DNA from: Desulfatirhabdium butyrativorans DSM 18734
GTDB taxonomy: Bacteria; Desulfobacterota; Desulfobacteria; Desulfobacterales; Desulfatirhabdiaceae
Reading direction: 5' to 3'
Assembly (NCBI RefSeq): GCF_000429925.1
Contig: NZ_AUCU01000043.1
Span: 1-36,454, forward strand
Length of the DNA: 36,454 nucleotides
The notes under the pieces are model-generated. The model was not told the DNA's origin. It saw nothing but the letters and a program-made list of their open reading frames with translations, and made no database searches. This document shows, in pieces, positions 16,668 to 24,290 of this stretch. The stretch's first letter is position 1, and each line of letters begins with the position of its first letter. The position numbers and the translations under genes were made by a program.

Positions 16668-17480
16668 TCATGACGGCAACCCCGCCTCTTCCGGCAACCG
16701 CCGATCGAAAGCGATGTGCATACCGTCCCCGGTCTTGTCAATCTTCACCCGGACGTGAAACACGCGCTCCAGCAGATCCGGTGTCAGCACATCCCCGGTT
16801 TTTCCGAAAGCGGCCACTTTCCCCCGCTGCAGCACGATCAGCGCATCGCAGTACATGGCAGCCAGCGAAATGTCCTGCATGGCGGCGATCACGGTCCTTC
16901 CCGCCTCTTCCACCCGGATCCGGACCCGGTTCATCAGGTGGATGCACTGGTGGATGTCGAGATTGCTTGTGGCTTCATCGAGCAGCAGCACCGGGGTATC
17001 CTGCGCGAGCGCCCGGGCGAACACCACCCGTTGCCGCTCGCCTCCGCTCAAATCCGTAACGGATCGCTCCGCAAACGATTCCAAACCGGTTTCCGCAAGG
17101 ATATTGCGAACGAACGACCGATCTTCGGACGCCATACCGCTAAAACGATCCGCATGGGGATGGCGACCCATCGAAACGATTTCGGAAACGGTATAAGGGA
17201 AACGGATATGGAAGCTCTGCGGCACCAGGGCAATGGCCTTGGCCAGGGATTTCCGGGGAATCGCCTGCAAATCCCGATCTTCATACCGGATGGTTCCGGA
17301 CTGGGGCACCCGATGCCGGATGAGCAAATCGAGCAGGGTCGTCTTGCCGCTCCCGTTGGGTCCCAGAATGCCGTAGAATTTTCCGGCCGGAATGTCCAGA
17401 TCGATCCCGTCAATGGCAGGCGTTTTCCCGTGGGCAAAGCGGACATCTGCCAGCTTGAACAGAACGGTCCCGGCCGTCAT
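16668..17480 (-). CDS. btuD: ABC transporter ATPase (BtuD/FecE-like)
   Basis: This 270-residue ATP-binding subunit powers uptake through BtuC. Visible motifs are the Walker A GPNGSGKTT (about residues 37-45), the Q-loop region ALVPQSF, the signature LSGGERQ (about 142-148), Walker B PVLLLDEATSNLD and the switch region AAMQDISLA, where the usual switch His is Gln-Asp preceded by Met (MQD rather than HD; the normal motif is HDLN/L). That variant deserves a check. ATG 17480 overlaps the btuC stop as ATGA, so translation is coupled, and longer frames upstream only read btuC out of frame. FecE-type iron transporters look alike; the substrate is inferred from the riboswitch context. Confidence 0.9.
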   Translation of the reverse strand: MTAGTVLFKLADVRFAHGKTPAIDGIDLDIPAGKFYGILGPNGSGKTTLLDLLIRHRVPQSGTIRYEDRDLQAIPRKSLAKAIALVPQSFHIRFPYTVSEIVSMGRHPHADRFSGMASEDRSFVRNILAETGLESFAERSVTDLSGGERQRVVFARALAQDTPVLLLDEATSNLDIHQCIHLMNRVRIRVEEAGRTVIAAMQDISLAAMYCDALIVLQRGKVAAFGKTGDVLTPDLLERVFHVRVKIDKTGDGMHIAFDRRLPEEAGLPS

Positions 17481-18529
17481 TCCCCGCTCCAGGCCGAGGC
17501 GCCCATGCGCTTTTTCTTGAGCACATAGCAGAAGAACGGGCCGCCGGTGAGGGCAGTCACCACGCCGATCGGAATTTCCTTCGGCAGGATGGCCCTCGTG
17601 ACGGTGTCCGCGCCCAGGAGCGCGATGGCGCCCATCAGAAGCGAGATGGGAATGAGTCTTCGGTGATCCGGACCAAAGAGGCTGCGGACGATGTGGGGCA
17701 CCAGGAGCCCCACAAATCCGATGATTCCGGAAACGGAAACGCACACTGCCGCCACCAGAGAGGCTGTCACCATCGAAACGGCGATTACCCGCTGGGGATG
17801 AACACCGAGAGAGGCTGCCGTGCGCTCGCCGAGAACCAGCAGGTTGATGTCCCGGGAAACAAGCATCAGAACGAGAAACCCGATCAGCACGACAGCCAGC
17901 GTAATCCCGGCATCGTACCACGTCCGGGATGCGAAGCTTCCCATCAGCCAGAAAATGATGAGCGACACCTGCTCGTCAGCGACATACTTGAGAAAGCTGA
18001 TTCCCGCAGACAGGATGGCAGCCGTGATAATGCCGGCCAGGATCAGGTTCGTGGAGGAAAAGCCGCCGGTTGTCGAAGCCAGATACAGCACGAACACCAG
18101 GGTGAGCATCGCGCCCAGAAAGGCGCAGAGCGAAATGCCGACAGCGCCCAGTTTCAGCAGGAAAGCCACCGAAGCACCGAAGGCCGCCCCCGCTGAAACG
18201 CCCAGTGTATAGGGATCGGCCAGCGGATTGAGCAAAATTCCCTGAAACACGGCACCCGATATGGAGAGCCCCCCCCCGACGATGGCCGCGCACAAGATTC
18301 TCGGCAGCCGGACATCGCGGATGACCACGGGCAGAATCCGGTCCAGATGGCCGGTGAGATCGGGCATTCCCGGAATGGCGGAAAGGATGATGCGACCGAC
18401 ATCCGCAAAGGACACGGAGAGAAACCCCATTCCCGTAGCCGCCAGGACCAGCGCGGCGAGCGCCGCGCCCAAAACGATCACCCAGGGCCAGAAAGGCTGT
18501 GTGCTTCGGTTGCTTTCAATCGATGTCAT
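17477..18529 (-). CDS. btuC: ABC transporter permease (BtuC/FecCD family)
   Basis: The 350-residue inner-membrane permease is the first gene after the riboswitch. It has about ten hydrophobic segments and the family landmarks RLPRILCAAIVGGGLSISGAVFQGILLNPLADPYTLGVSAGAAFGA (residues about 75-115), LAGIITAAILSAGI, LGERTAASLGV, SGIIGFVGLLVPHIVRSLFG and the closing IPIGVVTALTGGPFFCYVLKKKR. It dimerises and is driven by BtuD. The start at 18529 has only a weak site. A homopolymer of nine bases (18269-18277; G9 on the coding strand) lies in the VGGGL codons and is a possible slippage site. Related permeases move Fe-siderophores or haem; the B12 leader favours corrinoid. Confidence 0.9.
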   Translation of the reverse strand: MTSIESNRSTQPFWPWVIVLGAALAALVLAATGMGFLSVSFADVGRIILSAIPGMPDLTGHLDRILPVVIRDVRLPRILCAAIVGGGLSISGAVFQGILLNPLADPYTLGVSAGAAFGASVAFLLKLGAVGISLCAFLGAMLTLVFVLYLASTTGGFSSTNLILAGIITAAILSAGISFLKYVADEQVSLIIFWLMGSFASRTWYDAGITLAVVLIGFLVLMLVSRDINLLVLGERTAASLGVHPQRVIAVSMVTASLVAAVCVSVSGIIGFVGLLVPHIVRSLFGPDHRRLIPISLLMGAIALLGADTVTRAILPKEIPIGVVTALTGGPFFCYVLKKKRMGASAWSGE

Positions 18530-18568
18530 CTTGCCTATGCTTGTTTCAGTCCGTCATCTATACGAAAA

Positions 18569-18902
18569 TCAGGAGTCAGAAGTCAGAAGTCAGAATAAAA
18601 GCGGATGACTTCTATTTCTACTCAACTCGCCCCGGCGACTTTCGTAGGAATCCCCCATGCAGCCGGGGCCACACCCCGTTGGATGAAAGCCGCCAGCGCG
18701 ACTTTCGTAGGAATCCCCCATGCAGCCGGGGCTGCGCCCCGGTTAATGGAAGTCGCAGGAGCAAGCACCAAAAAATGGGAGCCATCCGCTTTCTTCTGGC
18801 TCCTGACTCCTGACTCCTGATATTCGACTTTCGAAGGAATATGGCGGTATGACAGCAGCCATACTGCCCACTGCCCACTGCCGACTGTCCACTGCCCACT
18901 CC
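18569..18902. repeat. Composite repeat block in the btuC leader
   Basis: In order on the plus strand: inverted heptamers GGAGTCA/GAAGTCA (18569-18593); two 63-bp units starting at 18637 and 18700, both with gactttcgtaggaatccccc; the shared block 'aaaaaatgggagccatccgc'; heptamers TGACTCC (18796-18820); and heptamers ACTGCCC/ACTGCCG (18863-18902). It fills the transcribed spacer between the terminator and btuC. Confidence 0.85.
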
Positions 18903-18917
18903 ATAGATTTTCCCGAC

Positions 18918-18956
18918 AAAAAAAGCCCTTCACATTCCGATGGAATCTGAAGGGCT
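18918..18956 (-). terminator. Intrinsic terminator of the riboswitch expression platform
   Basis: On the minus strand GCCCTTCA (18955-18948) pairs with TGAAGGGC (18932-18925). An inner ATTCC/GGAAT stem continues the hairpin, and seven T's follow (18924-18918). It lies about 80 bp after the aptamer, so it probably ends transcription when B12 is bound. Confidence 0.9.
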
Positions 18957-19035
18957 GCACCCGGTTTCTGAGGCCCGTCTCTGTTCAAATTGGATGGATA
19001 GCACCCGTTGCCTGGGGTGCTTCTCCTCGGTTGAG

Positions 19036-19202
19036 ATGTCCGGCAGGTCTTCTGGCTCTCAGATCATTCTACTTTCCGCGTCTTCCCACCACGCTTCGGC
19101 GTGGCAGTGACATGATGCGGATTTCGTCCCTGACGACAGCGGCGGGTCCGCTCCCGATTTCGACGGGATTCCCTGTTTGGCTCTTTTCGAGCACCTGGAC
19201 AT
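19036..19202 (-). promoter_or_regulatory. Cobalamin riboswitch
   Basis: Read on the minus strand, the segment has the aptamer hallmarks. P1 is ATGTCC (19202-19197) pairing with GGACAT (19041-19036). Conserved parts include AGGGAATCCCG, GGACCCGCCGCTGT, and a CACTGCCACGC..GCGTGGTGGGAAG stem region. The B12 box AGCCAGAAGACCTGCC at 19057-19042 matches the AGYCAGGAGACCTGCC consensus except for one base. A further hairpin GCACCC..GGGTGC (19020-19001) may form the kissing-loop partner. With the terminator at 18918-18956 it forms a transcriptional off-switch for the 12-gene operon. Confidence 0.93.
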
Positions 19203-19213
19203 TTACAGATTCA

Positions 19214-19243
19214 ACGATAATGGATGATGGTGATCGAAGTCAA
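19214..19243 (-). promoter_or_regulatory. Promoter of the riboswitch-controlled operon
   Basis: On the minus strand TTGACT (19243-19238) and TATCGT (19219-19214) are 18 bp apart (17 to an overlapping TTATCG). The predicted start, near 19207, falls just before the first base of riboswitch P1, which supports the call. Confidence 0.6.
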
Positions 19244-19260
19244 TACGAAAATGTCCGGGA

Positions 19261-21963
19261 TCAAAAACCGGGTAATTTGAATTTGAGTGTGATTTCGCCT
19301 CGTTCCCGATCCACATGAACCATCGGAACTGCGCCGCCTGCAGCGGCGATCGGTTGTCCGGTAGCCATTTCGAGCAAACCGCCGATGAATTGCATCCCGG
19401 CATTCAGGACTGCCTCCACCTTTTCTGGCGGTTGGGACAAAATGGGGTGTGCGCCAGCCGGCGTCGCTTTCGCCTCCTCAGGCTGTTCGGCCACCACCGG
19501 TTCGGCTGCCGTTTCCTCGGCGTCGTAGTTCACCACCGACTCGGTCTGTTGTCGTAGAACCGCATCCTGAACATGGGACATATCGTTCCCAACATCCGGC
19601 TGCATATCGGGTTCAGGCGCAATCATTTCCGGCTTGTCCTCGATCATCTCTCTCAGTTGACCGAGCAGCGCCAGACGTTTCTCCTGAGAAAACTCGACCG
19701 TATCGATACCACCATCAAAAACCCCCGTGAATACATCCGTTTTGAGCTGGATGCCTGCAAGAATACGCTCTTCGATACTGTTCCGGGCAACCAGATTCAC
19801 CACGTGGATATGGCTGCTCTTTTGTCCGATGCGGCTGACCCGGCCGATTCGCTGGTTCAGTTTGGCCGGGTTCCAGGGAATATCGAAATTGATGATGCAA
19901 TCGGCTGCCTGCAGGTTCAGGCCCGTACCTCCGGCGTCTGTGGAAAGAAACGCCCTGCATTCCGGCCGGCTGGTGAATGCATCGATCAGCGCCTGCCGTT
20001 TGGGGACCGGCACTTTGCCGGTCAGCTCGACAAAGTCGATACCCATATCCGAGAGCAGCTTGCCGATCAGAAACGTCATGGTCGTCCATTCGCTGAAAAT
20101 GACGACTTTTCGACCATTGGCAAGCACCAGTTCTTCGAGGATCGACTGCAGCTCCTGAAGCTTCGGCGAAATCTGGGTGGACCGATCGATCAGGTAGGTG
20201 GAATCGCATGCCCTGCGCATGCAAAGCAGCAATTCCTGCATGCGGCGAATGTCCATGGGCGTCAGGAATTTTTTATGGATCAGCGGAACCAGTTTCTGGG
20301 AAAAGCTCGCATGCATCTGGCGCTGTCTGATGTCCAGGTCGACAAAATAGGTATTGACGACTTCCTCGGGCAGATCGTCCAGAACTTCTTCCCGCTTTCT
20401 CCGGATCACGAGCGCTTTCAATTTCTCATTGAGCTTGTCCAGGTTCCGGTATCCGAGGATCTTGCCTTTTTTGGTGCGGCTCAACAGGTAATGGTCCGCC
20501 GCAAACTGCCAGAGCGGAGAAAGCAGCGGCGGGTCGAGGAACTGAACGATGGAGTAAATATCCTCGAGACGATTTTCAAGCGGTGTTCCGGTCAGCACCA
20601 GGCTGTGTCGTCTGGGAAGCATCTTGATGGCTTCTGCTGTCTTTGTGGCGAAGTTCTTGATGCGTTGCGCCTCATCCAGTATGACCAAATCCGGTTCGAA
20701 CCGGCGGATGACATCCAGATCCCGAAGGACACTCTCATAATTGGTGATCTTGAACGGAGCGGCATCTTCCATGTATATCCGCCGGCGATTCGACACCGAA
20801 CCGGCCACCACCACGGCCTTTTCGTTCGTAAACCGCTCGATTTCCCGCTTCCACTGTTCCTTGAGCGAAGCAAGGGTAATGATGAGAATCTTACTGAATC
20901 CGAATATCCGACTTTTCAAAATTGCCGCTGCAATGGCCTGCAGGGTTTTGCCCAGGCCCATCTGGTCCCCGATCAAGGCCGCCGGACGGTAGAGCGCAAA
21001 CCGAACGCCCGCATGCTGGTACGGATACAGACGGGTTTTGAGAAAAGACATATCCAGCGAATCGTCTTTGGACATCCGCTCCAGTTCACGCAACTGAAGA
21101 TGGCGGTCCACCTGCTGCAGCACCGATTCCTGAATCCGGACGATTTTATTGCCCGAAAGCCTTTCAATGAGCGGAACCATCGCACCCAAATCGGTTCCCA
21201 CAAACACGCCGTCGCTGCGGAAACAAGCGCCGAGGATCGGTTGGATTTCGGCAAGCTCGTTCTCCGTCTTTTCGGAAAAAAGCCTCGGTTTATCCGAAAC
21301 GGAATCCCAGTAAATATCGACATAGGGAAACCGCTCTTGCGCCGCCCGATCCGTAACGGCCTTTCCCTTTTTCAGCGCTTCATGAAGATGGATCAGATGC
21401 TTGCACGTTCCCAGGCGGTTGGATATGAAGTCCGGACAGGAACAATGGCCCTTTCCGGAGAGCGGATCATGCATGGCCACCACATATTGTTTGCCTTTGG
21501 CCGTTTCGACAACATGCTCACCTTTCAGCATGTCCCCCCAAATCACCCGGAACTCCTCTTTTTTGGCCCGCTGATGCCGATCCGCAATGGCCTGGTCGCG
21601 AATTTCCGCTTCGCTCAGGCAATCTTCACGAGCGGATGCCGTTGCTGCAACATCCTTCTCCGCCTGGATGTTGCGGCGGGTCTGCATGCGCTTCATGACA
21701 TCCAGCAGGGCGCCAACCGTATGTTTGCAGCCCTTTCCCGGGTAGGGGCAATCACAGGATGTCTGGATGCCGTTCACATTCAACTGGATTCGGGTCGTGT
21801 AGTCTCCATAATTGCCGTCGATTTCATAGACGAAGGTTCCGCTCTGCATATTGGCATCGAAACAGTGGAACAGGCCATTGAGAAACAATTTCTGCCCATT
21901 TTGAAAGATTCTTTCGGAATCGGCGATGCGATGCCGGATCACATCCATTGTCAGTTCGTACAT
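19261..21963 (-). CDS. SNF2-family helicase with two SWIM zinc fingers
   Basis: The 900-residue protein starts at ATG 21963, after AGGAG; a TTG-start frame at 21981 is less likely. It carries two SWIM zinc fingers: CDCPYPGKGCKH (Cys70, Cys72, Cys79, His81) and CSCPDF...CKH (Cys174, Cys176, Cys187, His189). These are followed by a SNF2 ATPase: LYPYQHAGVRFA, DQMGLGKT (333-340), LDEAQ (429-433), VLTGTPLENR, and the helicase C domain with STDAGGTGLNLQ and QRIGRVSRIGQ. A flexible acidic tail rich in Glu, Pro and Ala ends it. Bacterial members (RapA-like and SWIM-SNF2) act on DNA or RNA polymerase; the exact role is unknown. The stop lies 20 bp before the riboswitch promoter region. Upstream is a 179-bp heptamer array. 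Confidence 0.92.
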   Translation of the reverse strand: MYELTMDVIRHRIADSERIFQNGQKLFLNGLFHCFDANMQSGTFVYEIDGNYGDYTTRIQLNVNGIQTSCDCPYPGKGCKHTVGALLDVMKRMQTRRNIQAEKDVAATASAREDCLSEAEIRDQAIADRHQRAKKEEFRVIWGDMLKGEHVVETAKGKQYVVAMHDPLSGKGHCSCPDFISNRLGTCKHLIHLHEALKKGKAVTDRAAQERFPYVDIYWDSVSDKPRLFSEKTENELAEIQPILGACFRSDGVFVGTDLGAMVPLIERLSGNKIVRIQESVLQQVDRHLQLRELERMSKDDSLDMSFLKTRLYPYQHAGVRFALYRPAALIGDQMGLGKTLQAIAAAILKSRIFGFSKILIITLASLKEQWKREIERFTNEKAVVVAGSVSNRRRIYMEDAAPFKITNYESVLRDLDVIRRFEPDLVILDEAQRIKNFATKTAEAIKMLPRRHSLVLTGTPLENRLEDIYSIVQFLDPPLLSPLWQFAADHYLLSRTKKGKILGYRNLDKLNEKLKALVIRRKREEVLDDLPEEVVNTYFVDLDIRQRQMHASFSQKLVPLIHKKFLTPMDIRRMQELLLCMRRACDSTYLIDRSTQISPKLQELQSILEELVLANGRKVVIFSEWTTMTFLIGKLLSDMGIDFVELTGKVPVPKRQALIDAFTSRPECRAFLSTDAGGTGLNLQAADCIINFDIPWNPAKLNQRIGRVSRIGQKSSHIHVVNLVARNSIEERILAGIQLKTDVFTGVFDGGIDTVEFSQEKRLALLGQLREMIEDKPEMIAPEPDMQPDVGNDMSHVQDAVLRQQTESVVNYDAEETAAEPVVAEQPEEAKATPAGAHPILSQPPEKVEAVLNAGMQFIGGLLEMATGQPIAAAGGAVPMVHVDRERGEITLKFKLPGF

Positions 21964-21988
21964 TCCAGTCTCCTGCCTCAATTAAAAA

Positions 21989-22167
21989 GGCTATGGGCTA
22001 TAGGCTATGGGCTATAGGCTATGGGTTATAGGCTATGGGTTATGGGTTATGGGTTATAGGTTATGGGTTATGGGTTATGGGTTATAGGTTATGGGTTATG
22101 GGTTATGGGTTATAGGTTATGGGTTATAGGTTATGGGTTATAGGTTATAGGATATGGGCTATGGGTT
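21989..22167. repeat. Large heptamer array (CTATGGG/TTATAGG)
   Basis: About 25 copies of a 7-bp unit with two variable sites (C/TTAT, GGG/AGG) form the upstream region of the SNF2 gene, beginning 26 bp before its ATG. The plus strand is G-rich with regularly spaced GGG/GG tracts. Confidence 0.95.
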
Positions 22168-22316
22168 CTGAACGATTTTCATGCCCGGAGAAAGGGCAGT
22201 TCTCCATGAACATTTAACCTATCGTTCTTCCATAGGGCAAGGAATTTTGATGATCTCGGCAAAATCAAGACAACCTGTCAGTCCGGGAAAAGACTGCATC
22301 AAGTATAATCAACATA

Positions 22317-22399
22317 GTGCCTGAACGGAAAACCCGTTTTGGGTACAACCTGCCCGCAGGCGGCGCGCTGCTCCAAACAGGGGTTTTTCGTTCAGGCAC
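22317..22399. repeat. Inverted-repeat (MITE-like) element, short complete copy
   Basis: The 83-bp element is bounded by GTGCCTGAACGGAAAACCC and its inverse, GGGTTTTTCGTTCAGGCAC. The inner part has 'gttttgggtacaacctg' and 'cccgcaggc', shared with 13887 and 34318. It has no coding capacity. Confidence 0.8.
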
Positions 22400-22436
22400 A
22401 ACATCGTAAATGATCATAGCGTGGGCGTCGCCCCCG

Positions 22437-22560
22437 GCGATGAAAATTCGGTCGTCATTCCGGCAGGTGCGGTAATACAGACCGAGGCATTCGCAGGGAC
22501 TCGTAGGGGCGACCGGCGGGTCGCCCCTACAGGCCGCCCACTGCAGTATTTTCATGATAA
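22437..22560. repeat. Dispersed motif plus perfect hairpin repeat
   Basis: 22437-22475 matches the motif at 5260-5306 (gatgaaaat(t/c)cggtcgtcattccggca). 22503-22530 is a perfect 12-bp stem, GTAGGGGCGACC/GGTCGCCCCTAC with loop GGCG, repeated in inverse at 27447-27474 with the same flanks (gactcgt...caggc). The rest of 22168-22800 shows nothing I can call; a 208-codon minus frame across it is made of these repeats. Confidence 0.75.
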
Positions 22561-22812
22561 ACCAATAATTGACCCCATCTTCCGCCATTTCTGCAGAAGT
22601 TGTCACCTCACCCTGCCAGCGGGGGAAGAGAATGCCCAGGCCGCACAGCAGGCTTTCACCCAAAGGGGCAAAGCCGCGGATGAATGAAAAATTCATGGAT
22701 CTCCGCTTCCGCTTCTTACCGGTGTAAAATTCCCGGTTGTTCATTTGGTAATACCATTTCATTTTTTTTACCGCGCTCAACCAACAAAATCCCTTGCAAT
22801 ACTTCAAAATTA

Positions 22813-22859
22813 ATGGTAGGCACCATCCAGAGAAAAACGGCATTTTAGTGGTCCTACCA
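22813..22859 (+). promoter_or_regulatory. Candidate FadR-family operators
   Basis: TGGTCCTACCA (22849-22859) is an exact TGGT-N3-ACCA palindrome, the usual FadR/LldR-type operator. A second palindrome, ATGGTAGGCACCAT (22813-22826), has a 4-bp centre. Their centres are about 34 bp apart and both lie 50-100 bp before glcD, whose operon encodes such a regulator. Confidence 0.55.
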
Positions 22860-22910
22860 ATATTGAAAGCCGGCGCAACAACCGTCTTCATCCCATTTTA
22901 AGGAGGGTTC

Positions 22911-24290
22911 ATGACCCCATTGCTCATCCAGGAATTTCAAAACATTTGTGGCAAGGAAAACGTTTGGGAAGACAAGGTCGAGCGTGCGGCCTATTCCTAT
23001 GATGCAGCCGTACTCGATCCCGTGATTCCCGCTCTTGTCCTGCGACCGACAACCCAGGAAGCCCTGGGCCGATCAGTCGCACTCTGCAACCAGAACGGCG
23101 TTCCCCTGACCGTTCGGGGATCGGGGACCAACCTGAGCGGCGGCACCATTCCGTACGCCCATGGCGTTGTCATTGTGACCAACGGACTGAAACGAATTGT
23201 CGAGATCAACGAGGCGGACATGTATGCCGTTGTTGAACCCGGTGTGGTGACGGCAAAATTTGCCGCAGCAGTCGAGCAAAAAAAGTTGTTCTATCCACCG
23301 GATCCGGGAAGCCAGGCCGTATCCACGCTTGGCGGAAACGTGGCGGAAAATGCCGGTGGGCTTCGAGGGCTCAAATACGGGGTGACCAAAGATTATGTAA
23401 TGGGTATCCACTTTTTCGATGTGAACGGTGAGCTGATCAAGACCGGTTCCCGAACCGTGAAATGCGCCACCGGATACAATCTCGGAGCGCTGCTGGTAGG
23501 CTCCGAAGGTACGCTCGGCGTATTTTCCCGGATCATTCTGAAGCTCATTCCCCTTCCGGCGCACCGAAAATCCATGATGGCCACGTTCCCAACGATGCGC
23601 TCGGCATCCGAAACCGTGTCTGCCATCATCGCCGCCCATGTCGTCCCGGCGACACTGGAAATCATGGATCAGTTCACGATCCAGGCAGTGGAGAATTTCA
23701 GCCATGCCGGTTTGCCGACAGAGGCGGCAGCGCTTCTGCTCATCGAGGTGGACGGTCATCCGGCCCAGGTGGAAGACGATGCGGCCCGGGTCGAGACCAT
23801 CTGCAGGGAACATGGAGCCGAAGGGGTTCGGGTGGCCTCAACGGCTGCGGAACGTGATGGGGTGTGGGCTGCCAGGCGAAGCGCCCTTTCCGCACTGGCC
23901 CAGCTCAAGCCCACACTGGTGCTGGAGGACGCCACCGTTCCCCGAAGCCGCATCCCCGAAATGATTGTTGCCCTCGAAGAAATCGCCAAGCAGTACGATC
24001 TGACCATCGGGACCTTCGGCCATGCAGGGGATGGCAACCTGCATCCGACGATTCTGACAGACAAACGAAATTCGAGTGAATGGAAACGGGTTGAGGCGGG
24101 AATCGAGGCCATTTTCGATCGGGCCCTCGCCATGGGCGGCACCCTTTCCGGAGAACACGGCACAGGCATTGCCAAAGCCCGCTTCCTTGCAAAGGAAACC
24201 ACAGCAGGCACCATTCTGTATTCCAGGCGCATCAAGGCCGCGCTTGATCCGAACAACATCCTCAACCCCGGCAAAATCATCGGAGAATGA
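22911..24290 (+). CDS. glcD: FAD-linked 2-hydroxyacid (glycolate/D-lactate) dehydrogenase GlcD
   Basis: The 459-residue flavoprotein belongs to the FAD-binding PCMH/FAD-oxidase C family that includes GlcD and D-lactate dehydrogenase. It shows LRPTTQEALGRSVALCNQNGVPLTVRGSGTNLSGGTIP, ENAGGLRGLKYGVTKDYVMG, CATGYNLGALLVGSEGTLGV and the C-terminal substrate-side GTFGHAGDGNLHP...GEHGTGIAK, ending ALDPNNILNPGKI. AAGGAGG precedes ATG 22911. It should oxidise glycolate or D-lactate and pass electrons to the Fe-S partner encoded next (ATGA overlap). In sulfate reducers such pairs usually feed lactate oxidation. The substrate cannot be told from sequence alone. Confidence 0.92.
   Translation: MTPLLIQEFQNICGKENVWEDKVERAAYSYDAAVLDPVIPALVLRPTTQEALGRSVALCNQNGVPLTVRGSGTNLSGGTIPYAHGVVIVTNGLKRIVEINEADMYAVVEPGVVTAKFAAAVEQKKLFYPPDPGSQAVSTLGGNVAENAGGLRGLKYGVTKDYVMGIHFFDVNGELIKTGSRTVKCATGYNLGALLVGSEGTLGVFSRIILKLIPLPAHRKSMMATFPTMRSASETVSAIIAAHVVPATLEIMDQFTIQAVENFSHAGLPTEAAALLLIEVDGHPAQVEDDAARVETICREHGAEGVRVASTAAERDGVWAARRSALSALAQLKPTLVLEDATVPRSRIPEMIVALEEIAKQYDLTIGTFGHAGDGNLHPTILTDKRNSSEWKRVEAGIEAIFDRALAMGGTLSGEHGTGIAKARFLAKETTAGTILYSRRIKAALDPNNILNPGKIIGE

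Noticed and set aside
16668-17921. Longer form of the ABC ATPase starting at 17921
   Set aside because: The extra 147 residues are an out-of-frame reading of btuC; the ATGA-coupled start at 17480 matches the family.
19573-22017. 814-codon plus-strand frame antisense to the SNF2 gene
   Set aside because: The opposite strand carries all SNF2 and SWIM motifs; this frame has none and ends in the heptamer array.
21989-22167. CRISPR array
   Set aside because: The unit is 7 bp with no unique spacers; no cas genes are present.
22265-22891. 208-codon minus frame upstream of glcD
   Set aside because: It is composed of the inverted-repeat element, the GTAGGGGCGACC hairpin and other repeats, with no homology that I recognise.
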